Source: Planctomycetota bacterium | GTDB taxonomy: Bacteria > Planctomycetota > JAJSAM01 | Direction of reading: 5' to 3' | Assembly: GCA_029932425.1 (NCBI GenBank) | Contig: JAOZQC010000001.1 | Span: forward strand, 691-24,976 | Length of the DNA stretch: 24,286 nucleotides | Part shown: positions 1 to 7,485 of the stretch, one piece after another | Numbering within the stretch: the first letter of the stretch is position 1 | How the letters are laid out: each line of letters begins with the position of its first letter | Notes under the pieces: model-generated | The model's database searches: none | Told to the model about the DNA's origin: nothing | What the model saw: only the letters and a program-made list of their open reading frames with translations | Made by a program: the position numbers and the translations under genes

Positions 1-790
1 GCCACCAGGGGGCGTAGCCGCCGTGTCCCTCGAAGCCGCGGCCGGCGCGCTCCCCCACGTGGTGGCCCAGGCCCACCCGGGCGAAGTCCCCGTGGGTGCG
101 GAGGATCGCGGGCACCCCCCAGGCGGCCGCGAGGAGGAGGGTGAAGAGGAGGCCCGCCCCGATCCTCGCCGCGGCCCGGGCGTCGATCTCCCGCCGCCGG
201 ACCGCGAGGACTCCGATCCCGGCGGCCGCCGGCGCCACCCAGCCCGGAGGCCCCTTGGCGAGGAAGCAAAGGGCCAGCCCTCCGTAGAGCCGGATCCAGG
301 TGCCCGGGGTTCGGGTGCCCCGGAGGCGCGCGTGGAGGGCGTCGATGGTGAGCACCACCATCCCGAGGAGGATCCCATCCGCGGTGGCCGCGCGCCCCGT
401 CACCTGGCTCTGGAGGCAGGTGCCGAGGACGAGCCCCGCGGCGAGCCCCGCCCGGGGATCGAAGATGCGGCTGCCGATCCGGGCCGTGAACAGCGCCGCC
501 AGGGCCAGACCCAGCACCGAGGGCAGCCGGGCCCCGGTCTCCCCCACCCCGAAGAGGAGGTAGCCCGCGGCCTGGATCCAGTAGACGAGGATCGGCTTGT
601 CGTAGCGGGGCCGGGCGTTCAGGTAGGGGACGACGAAGTCTCCCCGGACGAACATCTCCCGGGAGGCTTCCGCGAAGCGGGGCTCGTCCGAGTCCCACAG
701 GGGGTGGGTCCAGGTTCCGAGGAGACAGAGGAGGAAGACGGCGAGGAAGGCGAGCGCCGCCGCCCTTCCCGGGGTGAGCCGGAACCTCAC
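1..790 (-). CDS. ArnT/PMT-like membrane glycosyltransferase, C-terminus cut by window edge
   Basis: This is the first ~263 residues of an integral-membrane GT-C glycosyltransferase of the ArnT/PMT_2 type, which moves a sugar from a polyprenyl-phosphate donor onto lipid A or another envelope acceptor. After a first hydrophobic helix (about residues 10-26) comes the family signature: WDSDEPRFAEASREM (acidic pair D35/E36, the catalytic loop region), then a G-D-F-V-V-P-Y-L-N stretch and YDKPILVYW. Further hydrophobic segments follow to the edge. The start is GTG at 790-788, overlapping the TGA of the upstream phosphatase gene as GTGA, with a GGAGGAGGGGGA Shine-Dalgarno just before it. Translation is therefore probably coupled to that gene. 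The family is secure; the acceptor is not visible. Family members are usually 450-600 aa, so about half is missing. Confidence 0.88.
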   Translation of the reverse strand, partial: MRFRLTPGRAAALAFLAVFLLCLLGTWTHPLWDSDEPRFAEASREMFVRGDFVVPYLNARPRYDKPILVYWIQAAGYLLFGVGETGARLPSVLGLALAALFTARIGSRIFDPRAGLAAGLVLGTCLQSQVTGRAATADGILLGMVVLTIDALHARLRGTRTPGTWIRLYGGLALCFLAKGPPGWVAPAAAGIGVLAVRRREIDARAAARIGAGLLFTLLLAAAWGVPAILRTHGDFARVGLGHHVGERAGRGFEGHGGYAPWW

Positions 791-1524
791 TCCCCCTCCT
801 CCGCCGTCCGGAGGCGGGACCGTGCCCCCAGGGCTGCGGCCACGAGCCAGGCGCCGGGGGCGGCGCCCAGGAAGAAGTCGCGCCACCGGTCGCCGCCCCG
901 GGCGAAGAGAGGGAGGGCGAGAAGCAGGACGAGCAGCACGTGGGTGCGGCGGATCCTCACGCCCTCGGGAAACGGGATCCACCCGGCGAGGACCACGCTG
1001 AGGAGCCCCAGGGCGGCGCCCCCCACCACGTCGGAGGGGAAGTGCTTGCCCAGCCCGATCCGGGTGAAGGCGGCGAGGGCGACGACGAGCATGAGGGGGA
1101 CCCAGAGCCGGAGGCGGCGCCCCGCCAGGGAGGCCATGACGGCCATCGTCCCCGCGGTATGTCCGCTGGGGAAGGAATCGAGGTCCGCGCGGTTGGGACG
1201 GGCGCGAAGGATCCCTTCCTTCAGCAGGTATCCGAGGAGGCCCGCGAGGACGAGCGCCAGGAGCGCCCGGGCCGCGGTGCGACCCGACCCCCCCGCGGCG
1301 TAGACGGCGAGCACGATCCAGGCCAGGGCGGCCCCGTCGAACACGGCGGTGAGGAAGAGGAGCAGCTCCCCCCCGGGCGTATCCTTCTTCCAGCGGTGGG
1401 CGTCGAGCCACGTCCCCGCCGACACCCGGTGCTCGAAGGCGAAGAGGAGCCCGCAGGCGGCCGCGAGGACGGCCGCCGCGGCCAGGATGCGTCCCGGGGG
1501 GATCGCCGGGTGCGGGCGCTTCAC
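787..1524 (-). CDS. PAP2-family membrane phosphatase
   Basis: This is a 245-aa integral-membrane phosphatase of the PAP2 (type 2 phosphatidic acid phosphatase) superfamily. All three active-site motifs are present: KX6RP (K102, R109-P110), PSGH (119-122) and RX5HX3D (R155, H161, D165). The hydrophobic segments between them fit a six-helix fold. Members dephosphorylate phosphatidic acid, undecaprenyl diphosphate or similar lipids at the outer face of the inner membrane. The GTG start at 1524 has GGAGGGGGGC before it. The stop overlaps the start of an ArnT-like transferase by 4 nt, so the pair probably acts on polyprenyl-phosphate or lipid A substrates, as in known lipid A modification sets (inference). 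The exact substrate cannot be read from sequence. Confidence 0.92.
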   Translation of the reverse strand: MKRPHPAIPPGRILAAAAVLAAACGLLFAFEHRVSAGTWLDAHRWKKDTPGGELLLFLTAVFDGAALAWIVLAVYAAGGSGRTAARALLALVLAGLLGYLLKEGILRARPNRADLDSFPSGHTAGTMAVMASLAGRRLRLWVPLMLVVALAAFTRIGLGKHFPSDVVGGAALGLLSVVLAGWIPFPEGVRIRRTHVLLVLLLALPLFARGGDRWRDFFLGAAPGAWLVAAALGARSRLRTAEEGE

Positions 1525-1641
1525 GCCCCCCTCCGGATGCCGGACGTCCGGTCTTCCGTTCGGGGGAGGGGCGGGCGGGATCGTTTCGACATCACGATCG
1601 GAGGAGGATACGACGTTCCCTCGCCAAACGGAACGGACGCC

Positions 1642-1660
1642 CGGGGAGCGACGCTCCCCG
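1642..1660. terminator. Hairpin between dCTP-deaminase-like gene and PAP2 gene
   Basis: A perfect 8-bp inverted repeat, CGGGGAGC (1642-1649) and GCTCCCCG (1653-1660), encloses a 3-nt GAC loop. It lies about 57 nt downstream of the dCTP-deaminase-like stop and upstream of the PAP2 start. There is no clear U-tract, so it could be a weak terminator or another leader structure. The rest of the 1525-1716 spacer shows nothing recognisable. Confidence 0.4.
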
Positions 1661-1716
1661 CCGGAGACGCGCCGCGTTCCCGGCGCCGCCCCGGTGGGAA
1701 ACCCGCCGGTTGGATC

Positions 1717-2400
1717 CTACTTCCGCGGCAAGAAGAGATTCTGGGCAAAGAGCAGGATAAGACCGACCGCCACCGGCAAGAGGACCGCATAGAGCAATGT
1801 CTTCACCGACTTGAACTCGGTACTCAACGCCGCAACGTTCTTGGTGAGGGCGCGAACGCCCTCACCGAGGCTCGTCAAACTCTTCGTCTCCAGAGAGTAA
1901 AGGTAGTCCTTCATCTGGCGAGGAAGTTCGCCGCGGATGTATTCGGGCCTCTCGCCGAACACCTTTCTTGCCGGGACCGCCAGCCGGAAGAACTGGATGG
2001 AACACAGGTCGCCCTTGTACTCGATGACGTATTTCCTCGGAGAGGAGTTGTAAAGGCCGAGGATGAGATGCCCTTTGAAACCCGGATCGATCTGCATTCC
2101 GGCCTGGAGGATCACGCCCTTGGTCGTGAGATACGTCCGGGGACCGATGTTCACCACGAAGTTCTGGGGAATCTCGAAGTACTCGTCCGACACGGTGACC
2201 GCGAAATCGCCGGGAGGTAAGGCAATCGCCGTTTCTTTCGAGAGGTCGAGCACGCGGTCGTGGCCGGAGATCAGTAGCCTTTTCCCGACCCGGAGGTCGT
2301 AGCTTGCCCCCTGCAACCGAGCAGGATCGAACGGTCGAACGATGAGGCCCGATTCCTCGTCCTCGATCATGGCCTGGATCTCTGAGTCAGCCAGCAACAC
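1717..2400 (-). CDS. Membrane-anchored dCTP deaminase/dUTPase-fold protein with degenerate active site
   Basis: The 227-aa product has a dCTP deaminase (Dcd)/trimeric dUTPase-like domain (about residues 1-145), a linker with possible coiled coil (about 160-200) and one C-terminal transmembrane segment (about 201-221) ending in LPRK. Family hallmarks are LQGASYDLRVG (29-39), IGPRTYLTTKG and QIDPGFKGH with D105 kept. The catalytic Glu of bacterial Dcd (in VLEFYN) is replaced by Gly115 (LILGLYN), and the SSLxR loop reads TYLTT, so classical deamination is doubtful. The GTG start at 2400 is preferred over an ATG 63 nt upstream. It gives VLLADSEIQAMIE, as typical Dcd N-termini begin, and has GGGAGG 8 nt before it. 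Base composition is about 58 % GC in the two 60-nt blocks I counted, far below neighbours, which suggests acquisition. The function is unknown: a nucleotide-binding sensor or scaffold is possible. Confidence 0.78.
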   Translation of the reverse strand: MLLADSEIQAMIEDEESGLIVRPFDPARLQGASYDLRVGKRLLISGHDRVLDLSKETAIALPPGDFAVTVSDEYFEIPQNFVVNIGPRTYLTTKGVILQAGMQIDPGFKGHLILGLYNSSPRKYVIEYKGDLCSIQFFRLAVPARKVFGERPEYIRGELPRQMKDYLYSLETKSLTSLGEGVRALTKNVAALSTEFKSVKTLLYAVLLPVAVGLILLFAQNLFLPRK

Positions 2401-2718
2401 CTTCTGAATCCTCCCGCTGCAGGGGTCGAGGGCTCTTCCTGCCGGACGTGGGAAGCATACCATGATGTGGGGACAAAGCCCTCGGGAGGTTCCTGCGGCT
2501 TCCAGGATCGGGTTTACGCCGATCCCCCTCCGAGCGGTTTCCCACCCCTTGTCCGGCCGCCGCGCGGTGCCGGCTTGAGGCGCGCGGCCCGGGTTTCGAG
2601 ATGATGGGGTGGGCTTGAGGACCTTGTTTGCCGGACCGAGAGGACGGGCCTACGAGCTTCTCCCCAGACCCTCGGCGGCGGAGCGGCAAGGCCCGGCGCG
2701 TCCCCGGGCGGCGGTTCC
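2401..2718. other. Intergenic spacer, 318 bp, with possible degenerate repeat fragment
   Basis: No coding region is supported here. Part of it (about 2495-2530, minus sense) reads TAAACCCGATCCTGGAAGC, which resembles the GAAACCCGTTTCCGGAAGC tail module of the dispersed intergenic repeat family seen elsewhere in the window. The half next to the dCTP-deaminase-like gene shares that gene's lower GC. Confidence 0.35.
2454..2459 (-). promoter_or_regulatory. Putative extended -10 for the dCTP-deaminase-like gene
   Basis: On the minus strand TGGTATGCT carries an extended -10 (TGn plus TATGCT), about 54 nt upstream of the proposed GTG start at 2400. No good -35 is seen at normal spacing. It supports the downstream GTG start, because the alternative ATG at 2463 would lie upstream of the transcription start. 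Confidence 0.4.
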
Positions 2719-3948
2719 TCACTCCGTCGTCAGCTCCCGGATGAGCTTCTCGTCCAGGACGTAGCGTTCCGTCCGGAAGGTCAGGCCCTTCTTGCCGAAG
2801 GGGCCGATGCGGTCCCGTTCCACGTAGTAGTCGTGGCCCCGCCGGACCGCGATGGTGGTGAGATCCACGAAGGCGCGGCGGAGGAGGATGCCGAGGTTCT
2901 TCCGGGCGCGTTCCACCGGGCCCCAGGCGCGGAGGACCTCCGCCTGGCGGAGGAACGGGCGGCCCGGGGCGGCCACGGGGCGGACGGCGTTCGCGGCGAG
3001 GAGCTCGGGGGAGATGGGGGGGCGTTCGCTGGGGGGGGTGAGAAGCCAGGTGAGCTTGAAGCGCGCTCTCCGGATCTTCCGGAGGATCGAGTCGCCGAAG
3101 GGGGAGCGGATGTCCCGGAGGAAGTCGCTCTGCTTCGGGGTGAGCCAGGTGGTGGTGACGAGGCGGTAGTCGAGGTGGTAGGTGCGGACGGGGAGCTCCC
3201 GCGCGTCGAGGGCGCGGAGGTCGGTCTGCCGGAAGTCCCGGGGGGAGAAGATCGTGGTGGTGGCGTAGCGCTTCGTCTCGTTGCCCCGCCGCACCAGGAG
3301 GACGAGCAGGCGGTCCGCGAAGGCCGTGGGGCCCTGCCGGAGCCGGATGAGACGCAGCTCGTCGTCCTCGGGCGGAGCCGTGATCTCCGCGATGAACTTC
3401 ACCTCGTCTCCGTAGCGGATCTCCAGCATCCCCGCGTACCGGAAGGTCCACGCCGAGAGGCTTCCCCCGTGCCCGTGCTCCCGCACCAGCCGGGCGTACC
3501 GGGGGTCGTCCGGGGCCGCGGCCAGCGGCGCGTGGCCCACGTGCTCGTAGGCCCGGAACCTCGCCACCCGGGCGCCGTGGAGGACGGGGTAGCGGGAGAA
3601 ACGCACGTCGAAATCGATGGAGGGCGGGTTCCGGAAGAATCCCGGGTCGCGCCGGGGAGGGACGGGCTCGTGCTCCGGGGCCGGCGTCTTCGCGGCGGGC
3701 TTCGCCTCCGGGGGAGGGGAGGGCTTCCGCTCCGGGGGAGGGGCCGTACGCGTGACGGACCTCACGCGGGACCGGGGAATCCGCATCTCCATCCCGTCGC
3801 CCAGGCGGACCACCACCTCCTTCTCCGTCTCGGAGACCACCCGGCCCGTGATCCGCCCCCCGTTCACGAGGACGATCTCGTCCCCCCGGGCGGGGGCGGC
3901 GGGGACGGCGAACAGGAGCAGCAGGATCAGGACCGCGCTTCTCGTCAC
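2719..3948 (-). CDS. Secreted protein with N-terminal beta-barrel-like domain and proline-rich linker, function unknown
   Basis: The 409-aa product starts with a clear signal peptide (hydrophobic LILLLLFAVPAAP, cleavage probably near ARG/DE). A short domain DEIVLVNGGRITGRVVSETE...VVVRLGDGMEMRIPRSRVRSV follows, a pattern common in secreted proteins of Planctomycetota and similar bacteria. Next come a Pro/Lys/Glu-rich linker (about 70-100) and a ~300-aa soluble region I do not recognise, rich in Arg and aromatic residues. Two in-frame GTG codons lie near the start. The one at 3948 is chosen because GGAGG sits 5 nt before it, whereas the GTG at 3954 overlaps that Shine-Dalgarno. It is divergent from the transketolase-like gene. 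A cell-envelope or periplasmic place is inferred from the signal peptide only. Confidence 0.75.
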   Translation of the reverse strand: MTRSAVLILLLLFAVPAAPARGDEIVLVNGGRITGRVVSETEKEVVVRLGDGMEMRIPRSRVRSVTRTAPPPERKPSPPPEAKPAAKTPAPEHEPVPPRRDPGFFRNPPSIDFDVRFSRYPVLHGARVARFRAYEHVGHAPLAAAPDDPRYARLVREHGHGGSLSAWTFRYAGMLEIRYGDEVKFIAEITAPPEDDELRLIRLRQGPTAFADRLLVLLVRRGNETKRYATTTIFSPRDFRQTDLRALDARELPVRTYHLDYRLVTTTWLTPKQSDFLRDIRSPFGDSILRKIRRARFKLTWLLTPPSERPPISPELLAANAVRPVAAPGRPFLRQAEVLRAWGPVERARKNLGILLRRAFVDLTTIAVRRGHDYYVERDRIGPFGKKGLTFRTERYVLDEKLIRELTTE

Positions 3949-3993
3949 GGGCACCTCCGGTTCCCTATCGGTTGCGGACGCGGGTTCGCTCGC

Positions 3994-4014
3994 GCGGAAA
4001 GCGGGGGATTCCGC
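3994..4014. promoter_or_regulatory. Inverted repeat in divergent promoter region
   Basis: GCGGAA (3994-3999) and TTCCGC (4009-4014) form perfect 6-bp arms around a 9-nt spacer, between two divergent genes. It could be an operator or a chance hairpin; nothing identifies a regulator. Confidence 0.25.
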
Positions 4015-4057
4015 TCCCGTGCCGCCGCGCGCAGAGTGTGCGGGGGTCCCCGATCCG

Positions 4058-4063
4058 TACTAT
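4058..4063 (+). promoter_or_regulatory. -10 hexamer of the transketolase-like gene, probably leaderless
   Basis: TACTAT, directly preceded by CCG, stands out in GC-rich sequence and ends 9 nt before the ATG at 4073. There is no Shine-Dalgarno in the short gap, so the transcript should begin at or near the ATG. No convincing -35 was found. Confidence 0.5.
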
Positions 4064-4072
4064 CCTGCTCCC

Positions 4073-6646
4073 ATGGCAAAGGTCGGAGGCTCTCCCCCGG
4101 TCACGGTGCACGGCCCGGCCGCGGGCCCGGCGCCGCCCGCCCCCGCGGCCTCCCTCTCCCCCCTCGAGCGGGAGAGGTTCGAGGACACGGCCTTCCTCAC
4201 CGCCATGATCCTGGTCCTCCTGGGGAACTACCGGGAATCCGGTCACTACGGGGGACCCCTGGCGGTCACCCCCCTGAACGTGGCCCTGCATCTCGGAGGA
4301 CCCGGGCGGGGAGGTCTCGCCTGGGACTTCCGCGAGCCGAAGCATCCCCTCGCGGACCGCTTCCTCCTGGCCGGGGGCCACACCGTCCCCTCCTGCTACG
4401 CCCTCTGGATGGTCCTCTACGAGGCCCTCCGCGCCGAGCGGGAGGCCACCGGGGACGAGTCCTTCTCCTTCGATCCCCGGGTGGGCGTGCTCGCCGTCGA
4501 CGCCCTGGGGTTCCGGAGGGGGGCGCGGGCGCTGGCCACGCTCCTCGAGGACCACGGCCTGGCCGGCCATCCCCTCTTCGCGGAGGCCCGGCTCCGGGGA
4601 ATCCGGGCGCTCTCCGGGCATGCGGAGTCCACCGACGTGACGATCGCGGGGAACGGGGGCCCCTCGGGGGTGGCCGCCGCCGCCGCGCCCGGTCTGGCCC
4701 TCTTCCTGGAGCGGGCGGGGCTGCCGGCCGCCCGGAAGGTCCTGGCCCTGGAGGGCGAGTTCGCCATGACCGAGGGCCATGCCCAGGAGATGAAGACGGC
4801 GGCGCTCGCCCAGCAGGTGGGGAAGCGCCTGCGGATCCTCCTCTCCTGGAACAACGCGGGCATCGACGATGCCCTGGTGGGAGGGGTGGTGCGGGAGGAG
4901 TACCGGGGATACGACCTGGCCCGCCAGTGGACCTCCTACGGGTGGAACGTCCTCTCCGTGAAGGACGGGAACGCCTTTCCCGACCTGTTCGCCGCGCTCG
5001 GGCTCATGGAGGACTGGGACCCCGGGGACCGGCGGCCCATGATCCTCCTGGCCCCCACGCTGAAGGGGTGGTGGCCGGCCGCCGCCGGGGGCCGGATCCC
5101 GGGCGACGGGGCGCAGCTCACGGGGGCTCCCAGCCATCCCTGGTCCTTCCCCGTGAACTCCCCCTACGTCTCGGCGCTGGCCCGGACCTTCGAGGAGAGG
5201 TACGGCGTCACCTTCGCGGGGATCCACGACGGCCCCCCCGCGACCCCCGCGGACCGCCTGGTGGAGCTGAAGATGAACGTCGACACGGCCCTGTCCGTGC
5301 TCGAGCGGCGCCCGGGGCTTCGCTCCTGGATCGCGGGCCGGCTCCGGGAGATCGCCCGGTCCTTCGAGCACCGGACCGTGGTGGACATCCCCGGGGATCG
5401 CGACCCCTTCCGGGACGAGCGCCTCCGGCCGGAGCGCCTGCCCCCCGGGCCGATCCGGATCCGGGCCCGGGACGCCCGGACCGGCCGCCGCGTGGACCGG
5501 GAGGTGCGCCTCTTCCGGGAGCCGGGGGAGATGGCGGGAGCCCGCCGCGCGATCTCGGAGGCGGGCCTGTGGCTGAACCACGTCACGGGAGGGAGGTTCT
5601 TCACCGCGGCCGCCGACCTCTCCTCCTCGATCAACGTGGAGGGAGCGCACCTCTTCGGGCACTACGATCCCGTGGAGAACCCCGCGGGCACGCGGCTCAA
5701 GGCCGCCATCCAGGAGGCGGGGAACACGGCCCTCCTGGCCGGGCTCGCCGCCGGATCGGTGTCCCCGGACCCGGATCTCCACGCCGGATTCTGGGGGCTC
5801 TCGGGGAGCTACGGGGCGTTCACCCCGCTCATGTACACCCCCGCGCGCGTCTTCAGCCAGCAGAACCAGGACAGCCCCCACCGGCTCGGGGTGCTCGTGG
5901 TGCTGGCCGCCCACTCCGGGCCCGAGACCGCGGCCGACGCCCGGACCCACTTCGGCGTCTTCGCCCCGCGGATCTGGACGCTCTTCCCCCGGGGGCAGGT
6001 GGTGGACCTCCACTTCTGGGACTACAACGACGTGGCCCCGGCGTTCTTCGCCGCCGTCTCCCTGGCGGCCCGGAGGAAGGAAACGGGGATCATCGCCCTC
6101 CACGCGGCGCGTCCGGACCAGCCGGTGGCGGACCGGAGCGGCTTCGCCGACCCCGACCTCCGGGCCGCGGCCCGGGGCCTCTACCTGATCCGGGAAGCCG
6201 AATCGGGGAAGCCCCCCGGCGGCACCGTGCTCGTGCAGGGGGCGAGCGCCGCCGCGAACCTCGTCTCCGTCCTCCCGGAGCTCGCGGCCCGGGGGGCGAA
6301 CGTCCGCGTGGCGGCGGTGGTGAGCGAGGAGCTCTTCGCCGTCCAGCCCCCCTCCTACCGGGAGCGCGTGCTCCCGGAGGCGGCGCGCTACGACGCCATG
6401 GTGATCTCCACCATGACGAAGCGGGTCCCTCCGGTGGCGAACCTGGGGCCGCTCACCGAGGAGTACTCCCTCTACGCGGACTCCGACGACCGCTGGCGGA
6501 CGGGGGGGACGGAGGAGGACGTGATCCGGGAGGCGGGGCTGGACCCGGAGTCGATCCGGGAGGCGGTGCTCCGCTTCGCGAGGGACCGGGCGGCGCGGCT
6601 CGCCCGGCAGCGCGCCGCCCTGGCGGGAGGAGACCGGGGTGCCTGA
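4073..6646 (+). CDS. Transketolase-like thiamine-diphosphate enzyme, long variant
   Basis: This is an 857-aa single-chain ThDP enzyme of the transketolase type (ketol transfer in the non-oxidative pentose phosphate route). It is about 200 aa longer than E. coli TktA. N-terminal signatures are SGHYGGPLAVTPLN (compare SGHPG) and ADRFLLAGGHTVPSCYAL. The cofactor segment runs LEGEFAMTEGHAQE...NNAGIDD: Gly228-Glu229-Phe230 sits where GDG is expected, with N260/N261 about 31 residues later. The pyrimidine-domain region includes GSYGAFTPLMYTPARVF and HSGPETAADARTHFG. The C-terminal domain has VVSEELFAVQPPSYRERVLPEA, like transketolase domain 3. The ATG at 4073 follows a -10 by 9 nt. Its stop overlaps rlmB by 8 nt, giving a two-gene unit. 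The exact substrate is uncertain because of the altered GDG motif. Phosphoketolase was considered, but its typical motifs are absent. Confidence 0.8.
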   Translation: MAKVGGSPPVTVHGPAAGPAPPAPAASLSPLERERFEDTAFLTAMILVLLGNYRESGHYGGPLAVTPLNVALHLGGPGRGGLAWDFREPKHPLADRFLLAGGHTVPSCYALWMVLYEALRAEREATGDESFSFDPRVGVLAVDALGFRRGARALATLLEDHGLAGHPLFAEARLRGIRALSGHAESTDVTIAGNGGPSGVAAAAAPGLALFLERAGLPAARKVLALEGEFAMTEGHAQEMKTAALAQQVGKRLRILLSWNNAGIDDALVGGVVREEYRGYDLARQWTSYGWNVLSVKDGNAFPDLFAALGLMEDWDPGDRRPMILLAPTLKGWWPAAAGGRIPGDGAQLTGAPSHPWSFPVNSPYVSALARTFEERYGVTFAGIHDGPPATPADRLVELKMNVDTALSVLERRPGLRSWIAGRLREIARSFEHRTVVDIPGDRDPFRDERLRPERLPPGPIRIRARDARTGRRVDREVRLFREPGEMAGARRAISEAGLWLNHVTGGRFFTAAADLSSSINVEGAHLFGHYDPVENPAGTRLKAAIQEAGNTALLAGLAAGSVSPDPDLHAGFWGLSGSYGAFTPLMYTPARVFSQQNQDSPHRLGVLVVLAAHSGPETAADARTHFGVFAPRIWTLFPRGQVVDLHFWDYNDVAPAFFAAVSLAARRKETGIIALHAARPDQPVADRSGFADPDLRAAARGLYLIREAESGKPPGGTVLVQGASAAANLVSVLPELAARGANVRVAAVVSEELFAVQPPSYRERVLPEAARYDAMVISTMTKRVPPVANLGPLTEEYSLYADSDDRWRTGGTEEDVIREAGLDPESIREAVLRFARDRAARLARQRAALAGGDRGA

Positions 6647-7442
6647 GCGAGGGAGACGGGGACCGGAAAGGGGGGGCCGGGCGGTGGGAGGGCCGGGCCG
6701 GGTGCCCTGGGAGGTGGTGTTCGGGGTGCACCCGGTGCGGGAGGTGCTCCGGGTGGGGAAGCGGCGGATCCGGGATCTGTGGACGGCCCGCTCGCCGCGG
6801 GACGCCGCGATCCGGGAGATCCTGGCTCTCGCCCGGGAGCGGGGAGTGGCGGTCCATCCGGTCTCGAAGGAGGAGGTGGAGCGCCGGGCTCCGCGCCGGG
6901 GGCATCAGGGGGTGGCGATCCGCGTGGAGCCCCTGGAGACCCCCGTGCTGGCGGAGGCTCTGGAGGTCCTCCCCCGGGGGGAGGGAACGATCTGGGTGGG
7001 ACTCGACGGGATCACCGATCCGCACAACCTCGGCGCCATCCTCCGGAACGCCGCCTGCTTCGGGGCGGGGGCGGTGCTGCTCCCGGACCGCCGGAGCGCG
7101 GGGCTCACGCCGCTCGTGCAGAAGATCGCCTCCGGGGCCGCGGAGCACGTGCCGGTGGTGGCGGCGGGGAACCTGAACCAGGCCGTCCGGCGCCTGCAGG
7201 AGGAGGGGTTCCGGGTGTACGGCGCGGCCCCGGAGGGGAAGCCGGTCGGCGAGGTGCGGATCCACACCCCCGCCCTCCTCCTCATCGGCTCGGAGGGCCG
7301 CGGCCTCCGGCGGAGGACCCGGGAGCTCACCGACGAGCTGGTGGCGGTCCCCCAGGCCCCGGGCGGCGTGGCCAGCCTCAACGCTTCCTGCGCCCTGGCC
7401 GTCCTCCTCCACGAGTTCCGCCGCAGGCGCGGCGGGCCGTGA
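6639..7442 (+). CDS. rlmB: 23S rRNA 2'-O-ribose methyltransferase (RlmB/TrmH family, SPOUT)
   Basis: This 267-aa SpoU/TrmH-type methyltransferase most likely methylates the 2'-O of a 23S rRNA guanosine (G2251 in E. coli numbering) using SAM. The N-terminal substrate-binding domain opens with EVVFGVHPVREVLR, characteristic of RlmB. Trefoil-knot motifs follow: motif 1 DPHNLGAILRNAACFG, motif 2 LLIGSEGRGL and motif 3 VPQAPGGVASLNASCALAVLLHE. The GTG start at 6639 lies inside the upstream gene's end (8-nt overlap) with GGAGGAGACCGG before it, so translation is coupled. The first ~20 residues are Arg/Gly-rich and longer than usual. A tRNA 2'-O-methyltransferase of the same family is the main alternative. 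Confidence 0.85.
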   Translation: MPERGRRGPERGGRAVGGPGRVPWEVVFGVHPVREVLRVGKRRIRDLWTARSPRDAAIREILALARERGVAVHPVSKEEVERRAPRRGHQGVAIRVEPLETPVLAEALEVLPRGEGTIWVGLDGITDPHNLGAILRNAACFGAGAVLLPDRRSAGLTPLVQKIASGAAEHVPVVAAGNLNQAVRRLQEEGFRVYGAAPEGKPVGEVRIHTPALLLIGSEGRGLRRRTRELTDELVAVPQAPGGVASLNASCALAVLLHEFRRRRGGP

Positions 7443-7485
7443 CCGATCCGGGTCTTCCGCCCGGCCGCCGGCCCGGGACGGTCAC
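7439..7485. terminator. Bidirectional hairpin between convergent genes
   Basis: GTGACCG (7439-7445) pairs perfectly with CGGTCAC (7479-7485). After one A/A mismatch the stem continues with a T/G wobble and CCGGG/CCCGG. It spans the stop codons of both rlmB (7440-7442) and the minus-strand secreted-protein gene (7482-7484). The position between convergent stops fits a shared terminator, although there is no U-tract. Confidence 0.5.

Noticed and set aside
23..2220. Long plus-strand open frames over 23-2220
   Set aside because: They are Arg/Pro/Gly/Glu-rich shadows of the minus-strand ArnT-like, PAP2 and dCTP-deaminase-like genes, which have clear motifs.
2398..2463. ATG at 2463 as start of the dCTP-deaminase-like gene
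   Set aside because: The extra 21 residues lack similarity to Dcd N-termini; the GTG at 2400 has a good ribosome binding site and lies downstream of the -10.
4073..6646. Annotation as phosphoketolase
   Set aside because: Phosphoketolase-specific C-terminal motifs are absent. SGHxG, AGGH, the GEF/NN cofactor segment and the SEELFxxQ C-terminal domain fit transketolase better.
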